From Mycobacterium sp. 1164966.3 (lineage in GTDB: Bacteria > Actinomycetota > Actinomycetes > Mycobacteriales > Mycobacteriaceae), in assembly GCF_001665395.1 (NCBI RefSeq), contig NZ_LZSG01000062.1, positions 186,001-250,000 of the forward strand: a stretch of 64,000 nucleotides of DNA, written 5' to 3'. Numbering within the stretch: position 1 is the stretch's first letter; every line of letters starts with the position of its first letter. Shown piece by piece: positions 24,798-32,699 of this stretch. The notes under the pieces were generated by a model, which saw only the letters and a list, made by a program, of their open reading frames with translations, made no database searches and was not told the DNA's origin. The translations under genes and the position numbers were made by a program.

Positions 24798-24884
24798 GTG
24801 AGCAACGACAAACTCCGTCACAGAGCGCCAATTGCCCCGGTTCCCCCAACGGCTCTAGCCGCCGGTCCCTTTGGGACGCTCTGA
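24798..24884 (+). CDS. Possible 28-residue leader ORF coupled to the carboxyl transferase gene
   Basis: GTG start with AAAGGGAA eight bases upstream. Its TGA overlaps the next gene's ATG as TGATG. The product is Pro/Ala-rich ('APIAPVPPTALAAGPFGTL') with no known domain and is too short for an epsilon subunit. The coupling geometry suggests a translated leader that feeds ribosomes to the following start, which has no good site of its own. It could be chance. Confidence 0.3.
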   Translation: MSNDKLRHRAPIAPVPPTALAAGPFGTL

Positions 24885-26392
24885 TGGCCAAATTCCCGGA
24901 TTGGGAGGAGACGCTCTCAGACCTCGCCCTCCGCCGTGAGCACGCGCGGGGCATGGGCGGCCCCGAACGGCTCGACAAGCATCGCGGCAAGGGAAAACTC
25001 GACGCTCGCGCGCGCATCGAACGACTCCTCGATCCGGGCACCTTCCGCGAACTGGGCACGCTTGTCGGCGGCGAGATTGCGGCCGACGCGATCGTCACCG
25101 GATCCGGCCGTATCAACGGGGTTCCGGTGATGGTGGGCGCCGAGGACTTCACCACGCTGGCCGGCAGCATCGGGCCGGGCGGCAACTCCAAGCGCTACCG
25201 CCTCGCGGAGCTCGCGGTCCGTGACCGGGTGCCGCTGATCATGCTGCTCGACGGTGCCGGGTTTCGCCCGACCGGCGGGCATTACGGGCGCACGCCCACT
25301 GATCTGCTCGCCCAGACGCAGTGCTCGGGCCGCGTTCCCACGGTCGCCGCGGTGCTCGGACCGTCGGCTGGACACGGCGCCCTGGTGGCGCCGGTGTGCG
25401 ACTTCCGAATCATGAGCAGCCACGGCGCCATCTTCACCGCCGGGCCGCCCGTGGTGAAAGAGTCCACCGGCGAGGAGATCTCGAAAGAGGATCTCGGCGG
25501 ACCGGATGTCTCACTCCCCAGCGGGGTGATCCACAATTTCGCCGAGGACGACGAAGCCGTGCTCGACGACATTCGGCGCTATCTGTCGTATTTCCCGCCC
25601 AGCGCCTGGTCGTACCCGCCGGAGCGCTCCCCTTCGGCACCAGGGGATGCGACGACCGGCCCGCGGCCGACGCCGGAGTTGCTGGAGATCGTCTCGCGTG
25701 ACAACCGGCGGGTCTACGACATGCGCCGGGTGCTCGATGTGGTGTTCGACGATCCGGACTGGTTCGAGGTGCAGCCGCGGTTCGGCAGGGCGATCATCTG
25801 CGCGCTCGCACATCTCGGCGGGCACCCGGTCGCGGTGGTGGCTAATCAACCGCAGGTGCTGGCCGGGTCCATCGACGCCGACGCCGCCGACAAGGCTGCG
25901 CATTTCATCATGGTGGCCGACTCGTTCCACCTTCCGATCGTCTTCCTGGCCGACAACCCTGGGATGCTGCCCGGCAGCCGCTCCGAACGCGAAGGCGTAT
26001 TGCGCAGCGGCGCAAGGATGTTCGCCGCGCAGACGGCCTCGACGACGATCAAGCTGCATTTGACGCTGCGTAAGGCGTACGGCTTCGGCTCGATGGTCAT
26101 GTCGTTGCTCGGATTCGACCACCAGTCAGCAACATTCGCGTATCCGGGTGCCACCATGGGAGCCATGAGCGCCGCGGCGCTTACCCGCGCGTCGCACGCG
26201 GGCGAAGACCTTTCCGCCAAGCTGCGCAACGCCGAGCTGCAGGCGTCGTTTCGGTCGGCCGAGCATTTGGGTTTCGACGAGCTCATCGACCCTCGCGAAA
26301 CCCGGGACGCGCTGCTCGCGTCCCTGGAGCGGGGCCTGTCCAGCCGGCAAGCAGTCGCCGAACCGGTGACCCGCACCGTCATCATTCCCTGA
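24884..26392 (+). CDS. Acyl-CoA carboxylase carboxyl transferase (AccD-type beta subunit)
   Basis: 502 residues with two crotonase-like halves. The N-half has 'ERLDKHRGKGKLDARARIERLLDPGTFREL' and 'GPSAGHGALVAPVCDFRIM'. The C-half has 'FLADNPGMLPGSRSEREGVLRSGARMF' and 'YGFGSMVMSLLGFDHQSATFAYPGATMGAMS', the two oxyanion regions of biotin-dependent carboxyl transferases. It moves CO2 from carboxybiotin to an acyl-CoA. No biotin-carrying alpha subunit is nearby, so it must use one encoded elsewhere. It is somewhat unlike the AccD4/5/6 pattern, so its substrate is probably not acetyl- or propionyl-CoA. It may carboxylate a branched intermediate of the island's pathway. Confidence 0.87.
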   Translation: MAKFPDWEETLSDLALRREHARGMGGPERLDKHRGKGKLDARARIERLLDPGTFRELGTLVGGEIAADAIVTGSGRINGVPVMVGAEDFTTLAGSIGPGGNSKRYRLAELAVRDRVPLIMLLDGAGFRPTGGHYGRTPTDLLAQTQCSGRVPTVAAVLGPSAGHGALVAPVCDFRIMSSHGAIFTAGPPVVKESTGEEISKEDLGGPDVSLPSGVIHNFAEDDEAVLDDIRRYLSYFPPSAWSYPPERSPSAPGDATTGPRPTPELLEIVSRDNRRVYDMRRVLDVVFDDPDWFEVQPRFGRAIICALAHLGGHPVAVVANQPQVLAGSIDADAADKAAHFIMVADSFHLPIVFLADNPGMLPGSRSEREGVLRSGARMFAAQTASTTIKLHLTLRKAYGFGSMVMSLLGFDHQSATFAYPGATMGAMSAAALTRASHAGEDLSAKLRNAELQASFRSAEHLGFDELIDPRETRDALLASLERGLSSRQAVAEPVTRTVIIP

Positions 26393-26416
26393 CGTTTCTC
26401 TGCCGAGTAGCGCCTT

Positions 26417-27253
26417 TCAGTACACGTAGTCCTCGCCGCTTGCGCGTATCGTGACGTCGCTGATGTTGATCCCCCAGGGCTGGTCGATCACGTGCACCAC
26501 CGCGTTTGCCAAGTCGTCCGGCGTGATAAGCCAGTACTGCATAGAGTCGATGTCCGTCTGCTCGGGTCGAAGAGCATTGTTCTGCAAGTTGCCGACGTTC
26601 TCGAAAAACTGCCCGGCCTTCTGCCCGACAATGCCGATGGCCGCCATTTCGTTGACGACGCCGCTGGCGAGATTGGTCCCGAGCACCCCGGTCGGCTTGA
26701 TCGTGGTCACCTTGATCTTGCCCTGGGCCTCGATCCGCAACGAATCGGAGAGCACATCGACCGCCGCCTTCGTCGCGCTGTAGACGCCCGAGCCTTCGGT
26801 CCCGGCGTTGCCGTAGATGGACGAGATGTTGACGACTTGGCCGCGGCCCTGCTGGATCATGGTGTCGTAGACGGCCGAGATGCCGTTCACGACCCCTTTG
26901 ATATTGATATCGATCGCCTTGTGCCATTTCTCCCAGGCACGTTCGTGGTCGGCGAAGAACGCCAGCGGCATGACGCCTGCGTTGTTCACGATCACGTCGA
27001 TTGCGCCGTAAGTGTCAACGGCATGTTGGGCGGCCGCCTTGAGCTGGGCCATGTCCGTGACGTCTGCGGCATGGGCGCTGCCTGCCAACCCGGCGGCGCG
27101 CATGCCCTCGAAGACCTCGTTGAGGCTGTCGGCGTTGACGTCCACGCCGACCACCTTCGCCCCACCGGCAGCGCACTTCTCCGAGATCAGTTGCCGAAGC
27201 CGCTGGCTGCGCCGGTCACGATAATGACCTTGCCGGTCAAGTACTGCGACATA
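26417..27253 (-). pseudogene. Short-chain dehydrogenase broken by a one-base deletion
   Basis: The start is at 27253 ('MSQYLTGKVIIVTGAASGFG'), carrying the NAD-binding glycine motif. The frame then hits TGA right after the 'GFGN' codons. In the next register the protein continues ('LISEKCAAGGAKVVGVDVN') through 'VNNAGVM' and the catalytic 'YSATK' to a normal end at 26417. Inserting one base near 27191-27194 (AAC-TGA back to AAx-CTG) restores a single SDR of about 278 residues. Either the gene is inactivated or the base was lost in sequencing; the rest is undamaged, so a loss would be recent. Confidence 0.78.
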
Positions 27254-27364
27254 ACCGCTCCTGTCTTCGCCTTCACACCACTATGTCGAGAAACCTTGCG
27301 CCATAGCGGATATCGCCGCTGATAGTCACGTCCCTGGTCCGCCACTCGGCCCGTCCGGTTGAAT

Positions 27365-27426
27365 GGCGAGCAGACGCAAAAGTACCCTGTTTCGTGGCGA
27401 AATGGGTGCTTTTGCGTCTGCTCGCC
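27365..27426. repeat. Extragenic palindromic repeat, family 1, copy 1 (likely terminator)
   Basis: Perfect 18-base inverted arms (27365-27382 and 27409-27426) with core GAGCAGACGCAAAAG / CTTTTGCGTCTGCTC. The arms extend to 23 bases with one mismatch around a 16-base loop. It begins 18 bases after the stop of the SDR gene at 27444-28307 and before the start of the frameshifted SDR. It is probably a transcription terminator or mRNA-end hairpin. Confidence 0.7.
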
Positions 27427-27443
27427 AAGCTCGGCCGCACCTG

Positions 27444-28307
27444 TCATCGCATGACGTAGGCGAACTGGGAATGGGGATACACGCCATGAAGGTCACGGTA
27501 TGACGGCGGTTGTCGCAACCCTTCATCTTTGATCCCATACTTGACGGCCAGCTCGGCAGCGATGAGCGTCTGACCGCTCAAGCCATCGAGGTTCGGGTCG
27601 TCGTAGAGGCGCGAAATGACATGGCCGGTGAACTCCGGAGTCTCGGCAGTGTCGAAAATGTGGCCCAGTTTCTCCGGATTCCGTGCCACGATGTCGCGCA
27701 CGCGCTGAGTTAACAATGACCCCATCCATATCGAAACCGCAGCGATGCCAGTGCCTTTGAAGTCAATCGCCATGTCCGCCGCCATCTTGTCGGTGCCTGC
27801 TTTCGGAACACCGTATGCCGGTCCAAACGCGTAGTGCACCGCTCCCGACGATGACGTGAAGACGACCAACCCTCTGCGCTGCGGCAACATCAACGGCACC
27901 GCGAACGTTGTGGCAACGTAGCTGCTGCGCAGGCCCACAGTAAGGGTGTCGATCACGTTTAGGGGTTCCTCCCAAAACTTCGTTCGGCCCATCATCTCGT
28001 TGCGGATGATTGCCGCGTTGTTGACCAGCACGTCAATCTTTCCGTACTCGCTGCCGATGCGCTCAAAGAGATCCCTCACCTGGTCGTCGTCGGCATGATC
28101 GACCCTTACCGCAATGCCCCTGCCACCCAGTGCATCGACCTGATCGGCCGTCTCATAGATCGTGCCGGGAAGTTGGGATTCACCCGCCTTCTCGGTGCGG
28201 CCGGTGACATAGACCGTGTAGCCGTGGGCGCCGAGCGCCCGTGCTATGCCTGCGCCCGCTCCTCGACTGGCGCCGGTGACCACGGCGACCCTGCTCGTAT
28301 TCGGCAT
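27444..28307 (-). CDS. Short-chain dehydrogenase/reductase
   Basis: 287 residues from the ATG at 28307. It has 'TGASRGAGAGIARAL', 'VLVNNAAIIRNEMM' and the catalytic 'YGVPK'; Ser is in 'TSSSGAVHY'. The long C-terminal tail ('QPPSYRDLHGVYPHSQFAYVMR') is unlike core SDRs. It follows the SDR at 28324 by 16 bases and is co-transcribed with it, under the two dyads before 29076. Confidence 0.84.
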   Translation of the reverse strand: MPNTSRVAVVTGASRGAGAGIARALGAHGYTVYVTGRTEKAGESQLPGTIYETADQVDALGGRGIAVRVDHADDDQVRDLFERIGSEYGKIDVLVNNAAIIRNEMMGRTKFWEEPLNVIDTLTVGLRSSYVATTFAVPLMLPQRRGLVVFTSSSGAVHYAFGPAYGVPKAGTDKMAADMAIDFKGTGIAAVSIWMGSLLTQRVRDIVARNPEKLGHIFDTAETPEFTGHVISRLYDDPNLDGLSGQTLIAAELAVKYGIKDEGLRQPPSYRDLHGVYPHSQFAYVMR

Positions 28308-28323
28308 CAATGGCCTACTTCCT

Positions 28324-29076
28324 CTACAGAACTGCTCCGCCATTCACTCCGATGACCTGTCCGGTGACATAACCCGATGACTCCGAGCACAAAAAAGCGC
28401 ACAACGCGGCGACGTCCTCGCCCGTGCCGATTCGTCCTGCTGGAATGGCCTTCGCCAGTACTTCCGCCGACGGCAGCTTCTTGGCGGATTGCTGCTCCCG
28501 CAGCATCGGAGAGTCGATGACGAACGGCGGAATGGTGTTGATGGTGATTCCCCGCGATGCGTACTCTTGTGCCACCGCCTTGGTGAGCGCGATAACGCCA
28601 CCTTTAGAGGCGGAGTAATGGCCCTGGCCGACCGCTCCTTTCTGACCGGCCGCTGACGAGATAGTCACGATCCGGCCCCATTTCGCCGACGTCATGTCCG
28701 GCAACGCTGCCTGTAGGCACAGAAACGTACCCGTCAAGTTCACCGCGAGGTAGCGATTCCACTCCTCGAGCGTGATCCGATGGAAGGGTGTGAAGCTCGC
28801 GATCGCAGCGCTCGTCACCAGAATCTCGGTCGGGCCCAACGTATCTCGTACTACTTTGAACGCCCTGGCAACGGCGTCCGGATCGGAAACGTCGACCTGT
28901 ACACCCAGCGCGTCGCGGCCGTCGACGCGTAGCTGGCCGACTACTTTGTCCGCCGCTTCGCCATTGCAGTCCAAGACGGCAACTCGACGCCCATCTTGAG
29001 CAAGATGGGCCGCGATTGCTTGCCCCACGCCGGATCCACCGCCGGTGACCACCGCTACCCGACTCGTCATACTCAC
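28324..29076 (-). CDS. Short-chain dehydrogenase/reductase (FabG-like)
   Basis: 250 residues from a GTG at 29076, chosen because GGAAGG lies 6 bases before it; the ATG at 29070 is an alternative. It has 'TGGGSGVGQAIA' and 'YSASKGGVIALTKAVAQEYASRGITINTI', with 'GYVTGQVIGVNGG' at the end as in FabG. 'VTSAAI' replaces N-N-A-G. It lies directly downstream of two CTGTAC-type dyads and probably starts the operon with 27444. Confidence 0.86.
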   Translation of the reverse strand: MSMTSRVAVVTGGGSGVGQAIAAHLAQDGRRVAVLDCNGEAADKVVGQLRVDGRDALGVQVDVSDPDAVARAFKVVRDTLGPTEILVTSAAIASFTPFHRITLEEWNRYLAVNLTGTFLCLQAALPDMTSAKWGRIVTISSAAGQKGAVGQGHYSASKGGVIALTKAVAQEYASRGITINTIPPFVIDSPMLREQQSAKKLPSAEVLAKAIPAGRIGTGEDVAALCAFLCSESSGYVTGQVIGVNGGAVL

Positions 29077-29090
29077 GGATACCCTTCCTG

Positions 29091-29106
29091 CTATACGGCC
29101 GTACTG
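29091..29106. promoter_or_regulatory. CTGTAC-type dyad, site 1
   Basis: CTATACGGCCGTACTG, with arms CTATAC and GTACTG around GGCC. It lies next to site 2 (centre to centre 24 bases), upstream of the SDR at 28324-29076. Confidence 0.55.
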
Positions 29107-29114
29107 CATCGTCC

Positions 29115-29130
29115 CTGTACGACTGTACAG
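29115..29130. promoter_or_regulatory. CTGTAC-type dyad, site 2
   Basis: CTGTACGACTGTACAG, with perfect arms CTGTAC / GTACAG around GACT. It lies between the SDR operon and the end of the TetR gene, so it serves the SDR promoter. Confidence 0.65.
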
Positions 29131-29188
29131 CAAAGTTGAGCTCAGCGGTAACCGCTCGGGCGCCGAGAGCCGGCCCGACCGGAGGAAG

Positions 29189-29827
29189 TCATCGCGCTGA
29201 CCGACGCGGCTGCGGCCGCTGCCTCCGCGTGCCGCGTGTGGAGCGCGTCTCAAAGGAGCCCAGATGCTTTTCGATGGCTTTGATCACTTCGCCGTGCGCG
29301 GCATCGACGCCGACGCCCTCCTCGAGATTGAGGAATTTCGGTATACCCGTCACGAGAAGCGCGACTGCGCTCAGTGACAAACCGTTCAGGCGTGCGCCCT
29401 TGCCGAATTTTCTTGCAAGCGCGTCAACTTCGATCGCACGTATTTGATCGGTGACATCGGCGATGGCGGACTGAATCGACTTCCGGTGGTTACCCAAAGC
29501 CAGGAACTCGGTCATGAGGGCGCCGGTCGCCTCGTCCCAGCTGAAGTCCCACAACGCATGCAACGGATCGTCGGAACGGGCTTCGAGTGCCTTGGCCAAC
29601 ACCGCGAGGTTCCGTTGCGAGTACCGCTGGATGGAGGCTAGGAAGATGTCGTCAAGCGACGGGAAGTAATACTGCACCAAACTCGGTGTAACCCCGGCTT
29701 TGGCCGCCAACGCCCGATAGCTCACGCTGGGATAGCCCTCCTCCAGCATCATCTTCTCGACGCAATCGAGAAGCACATCGCGTGTAAGGGATGTTTCTGC
29801 GCCAACGCGTCTGGGTGCTGATGCCAT
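29189..29827 (-). CDS. TetR-family regulator
   Basis: 212 residues from the ATG at 29827, preceded by GAGGGGACC. Its N-terminal helix-turn-helix is 'VSYRALAAKAGVTPSLVQYYFPSLDDIFLA'. The C-terminal helical domain ends in a basic Arg-rich tail. It is divergent from the SnoaL-like gene at 29954 with a CTGTAC dyad between them, and flanked by SDR and P450 promoters with the same dyad, so it is the natural owner of that operator. Ligand unknown. Confidence 0.85.
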   Translation of the reverse strand: MASAPRRVGAETSLTRDVLLDCVEKMMLEEGYPSVSYRALAAKAGVTPSLVQYYFPSLDDIFLASIQRYSQRNLAVLAKALEARSDDPLHALWDFSWDEATGALMTEFLALGNHRKSIQSAIADVTDQIRAIEVDALARKFGKGARLNGLSLSAVALLVTGIPKFLNLEEGVGVDAAHGEVIKAIEKHLGSFETRSTRGTRRQRPQPRRSAR

Positions 29828-29874
29828 GGTCCCCTCACTGGTCCGGTTGAAACCATTCTCACATTCGCCATATG

Positions 29875-29890
29875 CTGTACACACGTATAG
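29875..29890. promoter_or_regulatory. CTGTAC-type dyad, site 3
   Basis: CTGTACACACGTATAG, with arms CTGTAC and GTATAG around ACAC. It lies between the TetR start (29827) and the SnoaL-like start (29954), placed to control both. Confidence 0.6.
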
Positions 29891-29953
29891 TGTCATACTT
29901 GTGCGTCGTTGCCTTGTTTCGCCAGACGTGGCGCACCGATGATCAGGAGCCTC

Positions 29954-30517
29954 ATGACCGCCGACACCGACCTCACTCTGCTGCGCCGCGACGTCCAATA
30001 CCTACTCGATCGGACGGCAATCCTCGACTGCATTGCGCGCCACGCGCGGGGCTGCGACCGCCATGACGTGGACCTCATCAGGTCGGCCTACCACAATGAC
30101 GGTATAGACGAGCATGGCTTTGCCGTCAACTCGGGGCCAGATTATGGGAAGTGGGCCAACAAGACTCACGCCCAGACTTCCCGCGTGCATACCCACAACA
30201 TCACGACGCACTGCTGCGAAATCGAGGGCGACACAGCCCATGCCGAGAGTTATGCCATCGTCGTGCTCATCGGGTCCGACGAGAGCACCGCGCAGTTCAT
30301 TACCGGACGCTACTTGGATCGGCTGGAACGGCGAGATGGTCAGTGGCGCATCGTGGTCCGTCGCTCGACCGTCGAGGGCATGTTCCTAGCCGATGCCGGT
30401 GTGTTGCAGTCCAGCTATTTCAAGGAGCAGGGTTACGTCGTCGGTACTCGTGACCGGCACGACTTGTCCTACGTACGACCATTGACAATTGATGCGGCGG
30501 CCCCGAACCGCTGGTAG
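29954..30517 (+). CDS. SnoaL-like domain protein
   Basis: 187 residues from the ATG at 29954, with CAGGAG upstream. It begins with 'LLDRTAILDCIARHARGCDRHDVDLIRSAYHNDGIDEHG', the usual opening of SnoaL_4-type proteins, which include hydroxylating-dioxygenase small-subunit relatives and dehydratases. Histidines in 'SRVHTHNITTHCCEIEG' are typical. It is divergent from its likely regulator and convergent with the SDR at 30545. It may be a dehydratase or isomerase for the P450/SDR products. Confidence 0.75.
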   Translation: MTADTDLTLLRRDVQYLLDRTAILDCIARHARGCDRHDVDLIRSAYHNDGIDEHGFAVNSGPDYGKWANKTHAQTSRVHTHNITTHCCEIEGDTAHAESYAIVVLIGSDESTAQFITGRYLDRLERRDGQWRIVVRRSTVEGMFLADAGVLQSSYFKEQGYVVGTRDRHDLSYVRPLTIDAAAPNRW

Positions 30518-30544
30518 ATGGCGACACGATGTGACGGCCGGTCG

Positions 30545-31315
30545 TCAGACGCCCGCCGGGCCAGGAGCGCCGTGCATATACAGTGTCTGTCCGGAACAAA
30601 AGCTCGAAGCATCGGAGGCGAAAAATAGTACCCCGTAGCCAATTTCGTCGGGCTCACCAAGGCGTCCCACGCCGTTGGTCATGGCGACCGCCTCAGGGTC
30701 GACGCCATGGCGGGCAGCATCGTCCATCAGAGTGGCGGCTCGTACAGCTCCTACAGCGATCGCATTGACGCGGATGCCCCTGCGTCCCCACGCGGCCGCC
30801 ATCGACCCGGTCAGGTTGTTGACCGCGGCCTTGGCCGCGGCATAGGGCGCGGCCTGCGGCATCGCCAGCAGGCTCGCTCCAGACGAGATGTTGACGATGG
30901 CACCCCTGCCCTGCTCAAGCATCGGCTTCACCGCTGCACGCGAGAGATGCCAGACGGCACCGAAATTCAGGGCCAGTGTGCGCTCAAAGTCATCGTCGGC
31001 CCACTTCGATATCGACTTTGTTTCCGCACCGCCTGCGCAGTTCACAAGAATGTCAATCCGGCCGAACTCCTGCAGCGTTGCGTCGATGAGCTTCTGGCAC
31101 TCCTTAGCACAGGTGACGTCTGTGGATACCGCTAGCGCCCGTCGTCCGAGCGCGTGGGCCTCCTCCGCAGTGGATTCAAGAGGGTCGGGACGTCGACCCC
31201 CGAGCACCACATCGGCTCCGTACTCGGCAAGCACCAATGCTGAGCCTCGACCAATCCCAGTGCCACCACCCGTGATCACAGCCACTCGCCCTTCGAGAGA
31301 GAACCGATCGCTCAC
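30545..31315 (-). CDS. Short-chain dehydrogenase/reductase
   Basis: 256 residues from a GTG at 31315, with GGAGGA upstream. It has 'TGGGTGIGRGSALVLAEYGADVVLGGR', 'ILVNCAGGAETKS' and catalytic 'YAAAKAAVNNLTGSMAAAWGRRGIRVNAI'. It is divergent from the P450 at 31398, with the best CTGTAC dyad between the two starts. Confidence 0.86.
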   Translation of the reverse strand: MSDRFSLEGRVAVITGGGTGIGRGSALVLAEYGADVVLGGRRPDPLESTAEEAHALGRRALAVSTDVTCAKECQKLIDATLQEFGRIDILVNCAGGAETKSISKWADDDFERTLALNFGAVWHLSRAAVKPMLEQGRGAIVNISSGASLLAMPQAAPYAAAKAAVNNLTGSMAAAWGRRGIRVNAIAVGAVRAATLMDDAARHGVDPEAVAMTNGVGRLGEPDEIGYGVLFFASDASSFCSGQTLYMHGAPGPAGV

Positions 31316-31341
31316 TGACTATTCCTCCGTTCACGGCACGC

Positions 31342-31357
31342 CTGTACGATCGTACAG
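31342..31357. promoter_or_regulatory. CTGTAC-type dyad, site 4 (perfect palindrome)
   Basis: CTGTACGATCGTACAG, a perfect 16-base palindrome, 27 bases from the SDR start on the minus strand and 41 bases from the P450 start. It is the best member of the family. Confidence 0.75.
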
Positions 31358-31363
31358 CAAATG

Positions 31364-31379
31364 CTGTATGGTCGTACGT
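31364..31379. promoter_or_regulatory. CTGTAC-type dyad, site 5 (degenerate)
   Basis: CTGTATGGTCGTACGT lies 22 bases centre to centre from site 4, repeating the paired arrangement seen at 29091/29115. An in-frame ATG of the P450 (31368) falls inside it, which argues for the later TTG start. Confidence 0.5.
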
Positions 31380-31397
31380 AACGCACGAGGAGGGACG

Positions 31398-32594
31398 TTG
31401 AGGCAGGATCTGTATTACGACCCCTGGGATGTGAAAATTGATCTCGACCCCTACCCGGTCTACCGACGACTACGCGACGAGGCCCCCCTCTACTACAACG
31501 AACGCCATGACTTCTGGGCAGTGAGCCGGTACGCGGACGTCCAGACCGCCCTCAAAGATCCAAACAGACTGAGCTCTGCTAAGGGCGACATCCTGGAGGT
31601 GGTAAAGACCGATCCGGCGATGCCGCCGGGAGTATTCATCAATGAAGACCCGCCAGTACACACGATTCATCGCGCATTGGTGTCGCGGGCCTTCATGCCG
31701 AAGAAGATGCGGGCATTAGAAAAGAAGGTGCGCGCCCTTTGCATAGCCTGCCTCGATTCCCTGGCCGATGCAGATAGCTTCGACTTCGTACTGGACTTGG
31801 GCCGCGAACTACCGATGCGCACCATCGGCATGCTCGCCGGAATCCCGGACGCCGATCAACCTTCGGTGCGCACCCGGGCGCACCGCGTCCTGCAAAACGA
31901 GCCAGGTAAACCTCTGCCGGTGGATAAGAACCACTACTTCGACGGTGACATGTTCGCCGACTACGTTGCTTGGCGCGAGGAGAATCCGTCTGACGACCTG
32001 ATCACCGAACTGCTCAACGTCGAATTCGAGGACGAAACCGGCACAAGGCGCCACCTGACCAAACAGGAACTGTTGATCTTCTTGGCCGTCATCGCAGGCG
32101 CAGGAGTCGAAACCACGGGCCGACTATTCGGCTGGATGGGTAAGGTCTTGGCCGAGCACCCCGATCAGCGCAAGGAACTCGTCGACGATCACTCCCTCAT
32201 TCCGGTTGCGATCGAAGAGCTTCTCCGATTCGAACCGCCCGGGCCACATGTCGCTCGATACGTCGCAGCCGAAGATGTCCAGTTCCAGGGTCAGACCCTA
32301 CCGGCCGGCGGCGCATTGCTCGTCATGCTGGCCTCAGCCAATCGGGACGAACGCCATTTCCAGGAGCCCGATCGGTTTGACATTCGTCGCAAACCTGGCG
32401 GACATCTGACCTTCGGTCGCGGAGCCCACTTCTGCATCGGCGCTCCGCTGGCCCGACTAGAGGGTCGGGTGGCGCTCGAAGAGATCCTCAAGCGATTCCC
32501 GGAGTGGCAGGTAGATCTCAACGGTGCCCGGCGGTCACGCACATCCACCGTGCGCGGGTGGGACAGCATGCCCGCGAAAGTCGGCTCACAGTAA
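31398..32594 (+). CDS. Cytochrome P450
   Basis: 398 residues from a TTG at 31398, with GAGGAGGG just before it. An in-frame ATG at 31368 would start inside an operator. Helix I has 'IAGAGVETTGR', the K-helix 'EELLRFEPP', and the heme loop 'FGRGAHFCIGAPLARLE'. It is more distant from the other three P450s of the window. It probably acts with the divergent SDR and the SnoaL-like protein under the TetR at 29189. Confidence 0.9.
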   Translation: MRQDLYYDPWDVKIDLDPYPVYRRLRDEAPLYYNERHDFWAVSRYADVQTALKDPNRLSSAKGDILEVVKTDPAMPPGVFINEDPPVHTIHRALVSRAFMPKKMRALEKKVRALCIACLDSLADADSFDFVLDLGRELPMRTIGMLAGIPDADQPSVRTRAHRVLQNEPGKPLPVDKNHYFDGDMFADYVAWREENPSDDLITELLNVEFEDETGTRRHLTKQELLIFLAVIAGAGVETTGRLFGWMGKVLAEHPDQRKELVDDHSLIPVAIEELLRFEPPGPHVARYVAAEDVQFQGQTLPAGGALLVMLASANRDERHFQEPDRFDIRRKPGGHLTFGRGAHFCIGAPLARLEGRVALEEILKRFPEWQVDLNGARRSRTSTVRGWDSMPAKVGSQ

Positions 32595-32699
32595 CGAGGC
32601 TCGCGAGCAGACTGCACATCAAGTCCGAACCGCCCGCGAGGGTGCGTGGTTGTACACGACACGCCGTGGTGGCGCTGCATTTTGCGCACGCTCGCGGCG

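Larger units (their letters stand above)
24486..24883. other. Intergenic control region between LLM/P450 operon and accD-like gene
   Basis: It contains two close copies of the 19-bp operator (24538-24556 and 24621-24639), one for each divergent unit. From about 24660 it is probably the leader of the carboxyl transferase message, with short open frames that have ribosome-binding-like sites. No full-size gene is seen. Confidence 0.6.

Noticed and set aside
27187..27447. Separate 86-residue gene
   Set aside because: Only its last 21 residues make sense, and they are the N-terminus of the frameshifted SDR; the rest lies in the hairpin repeat.
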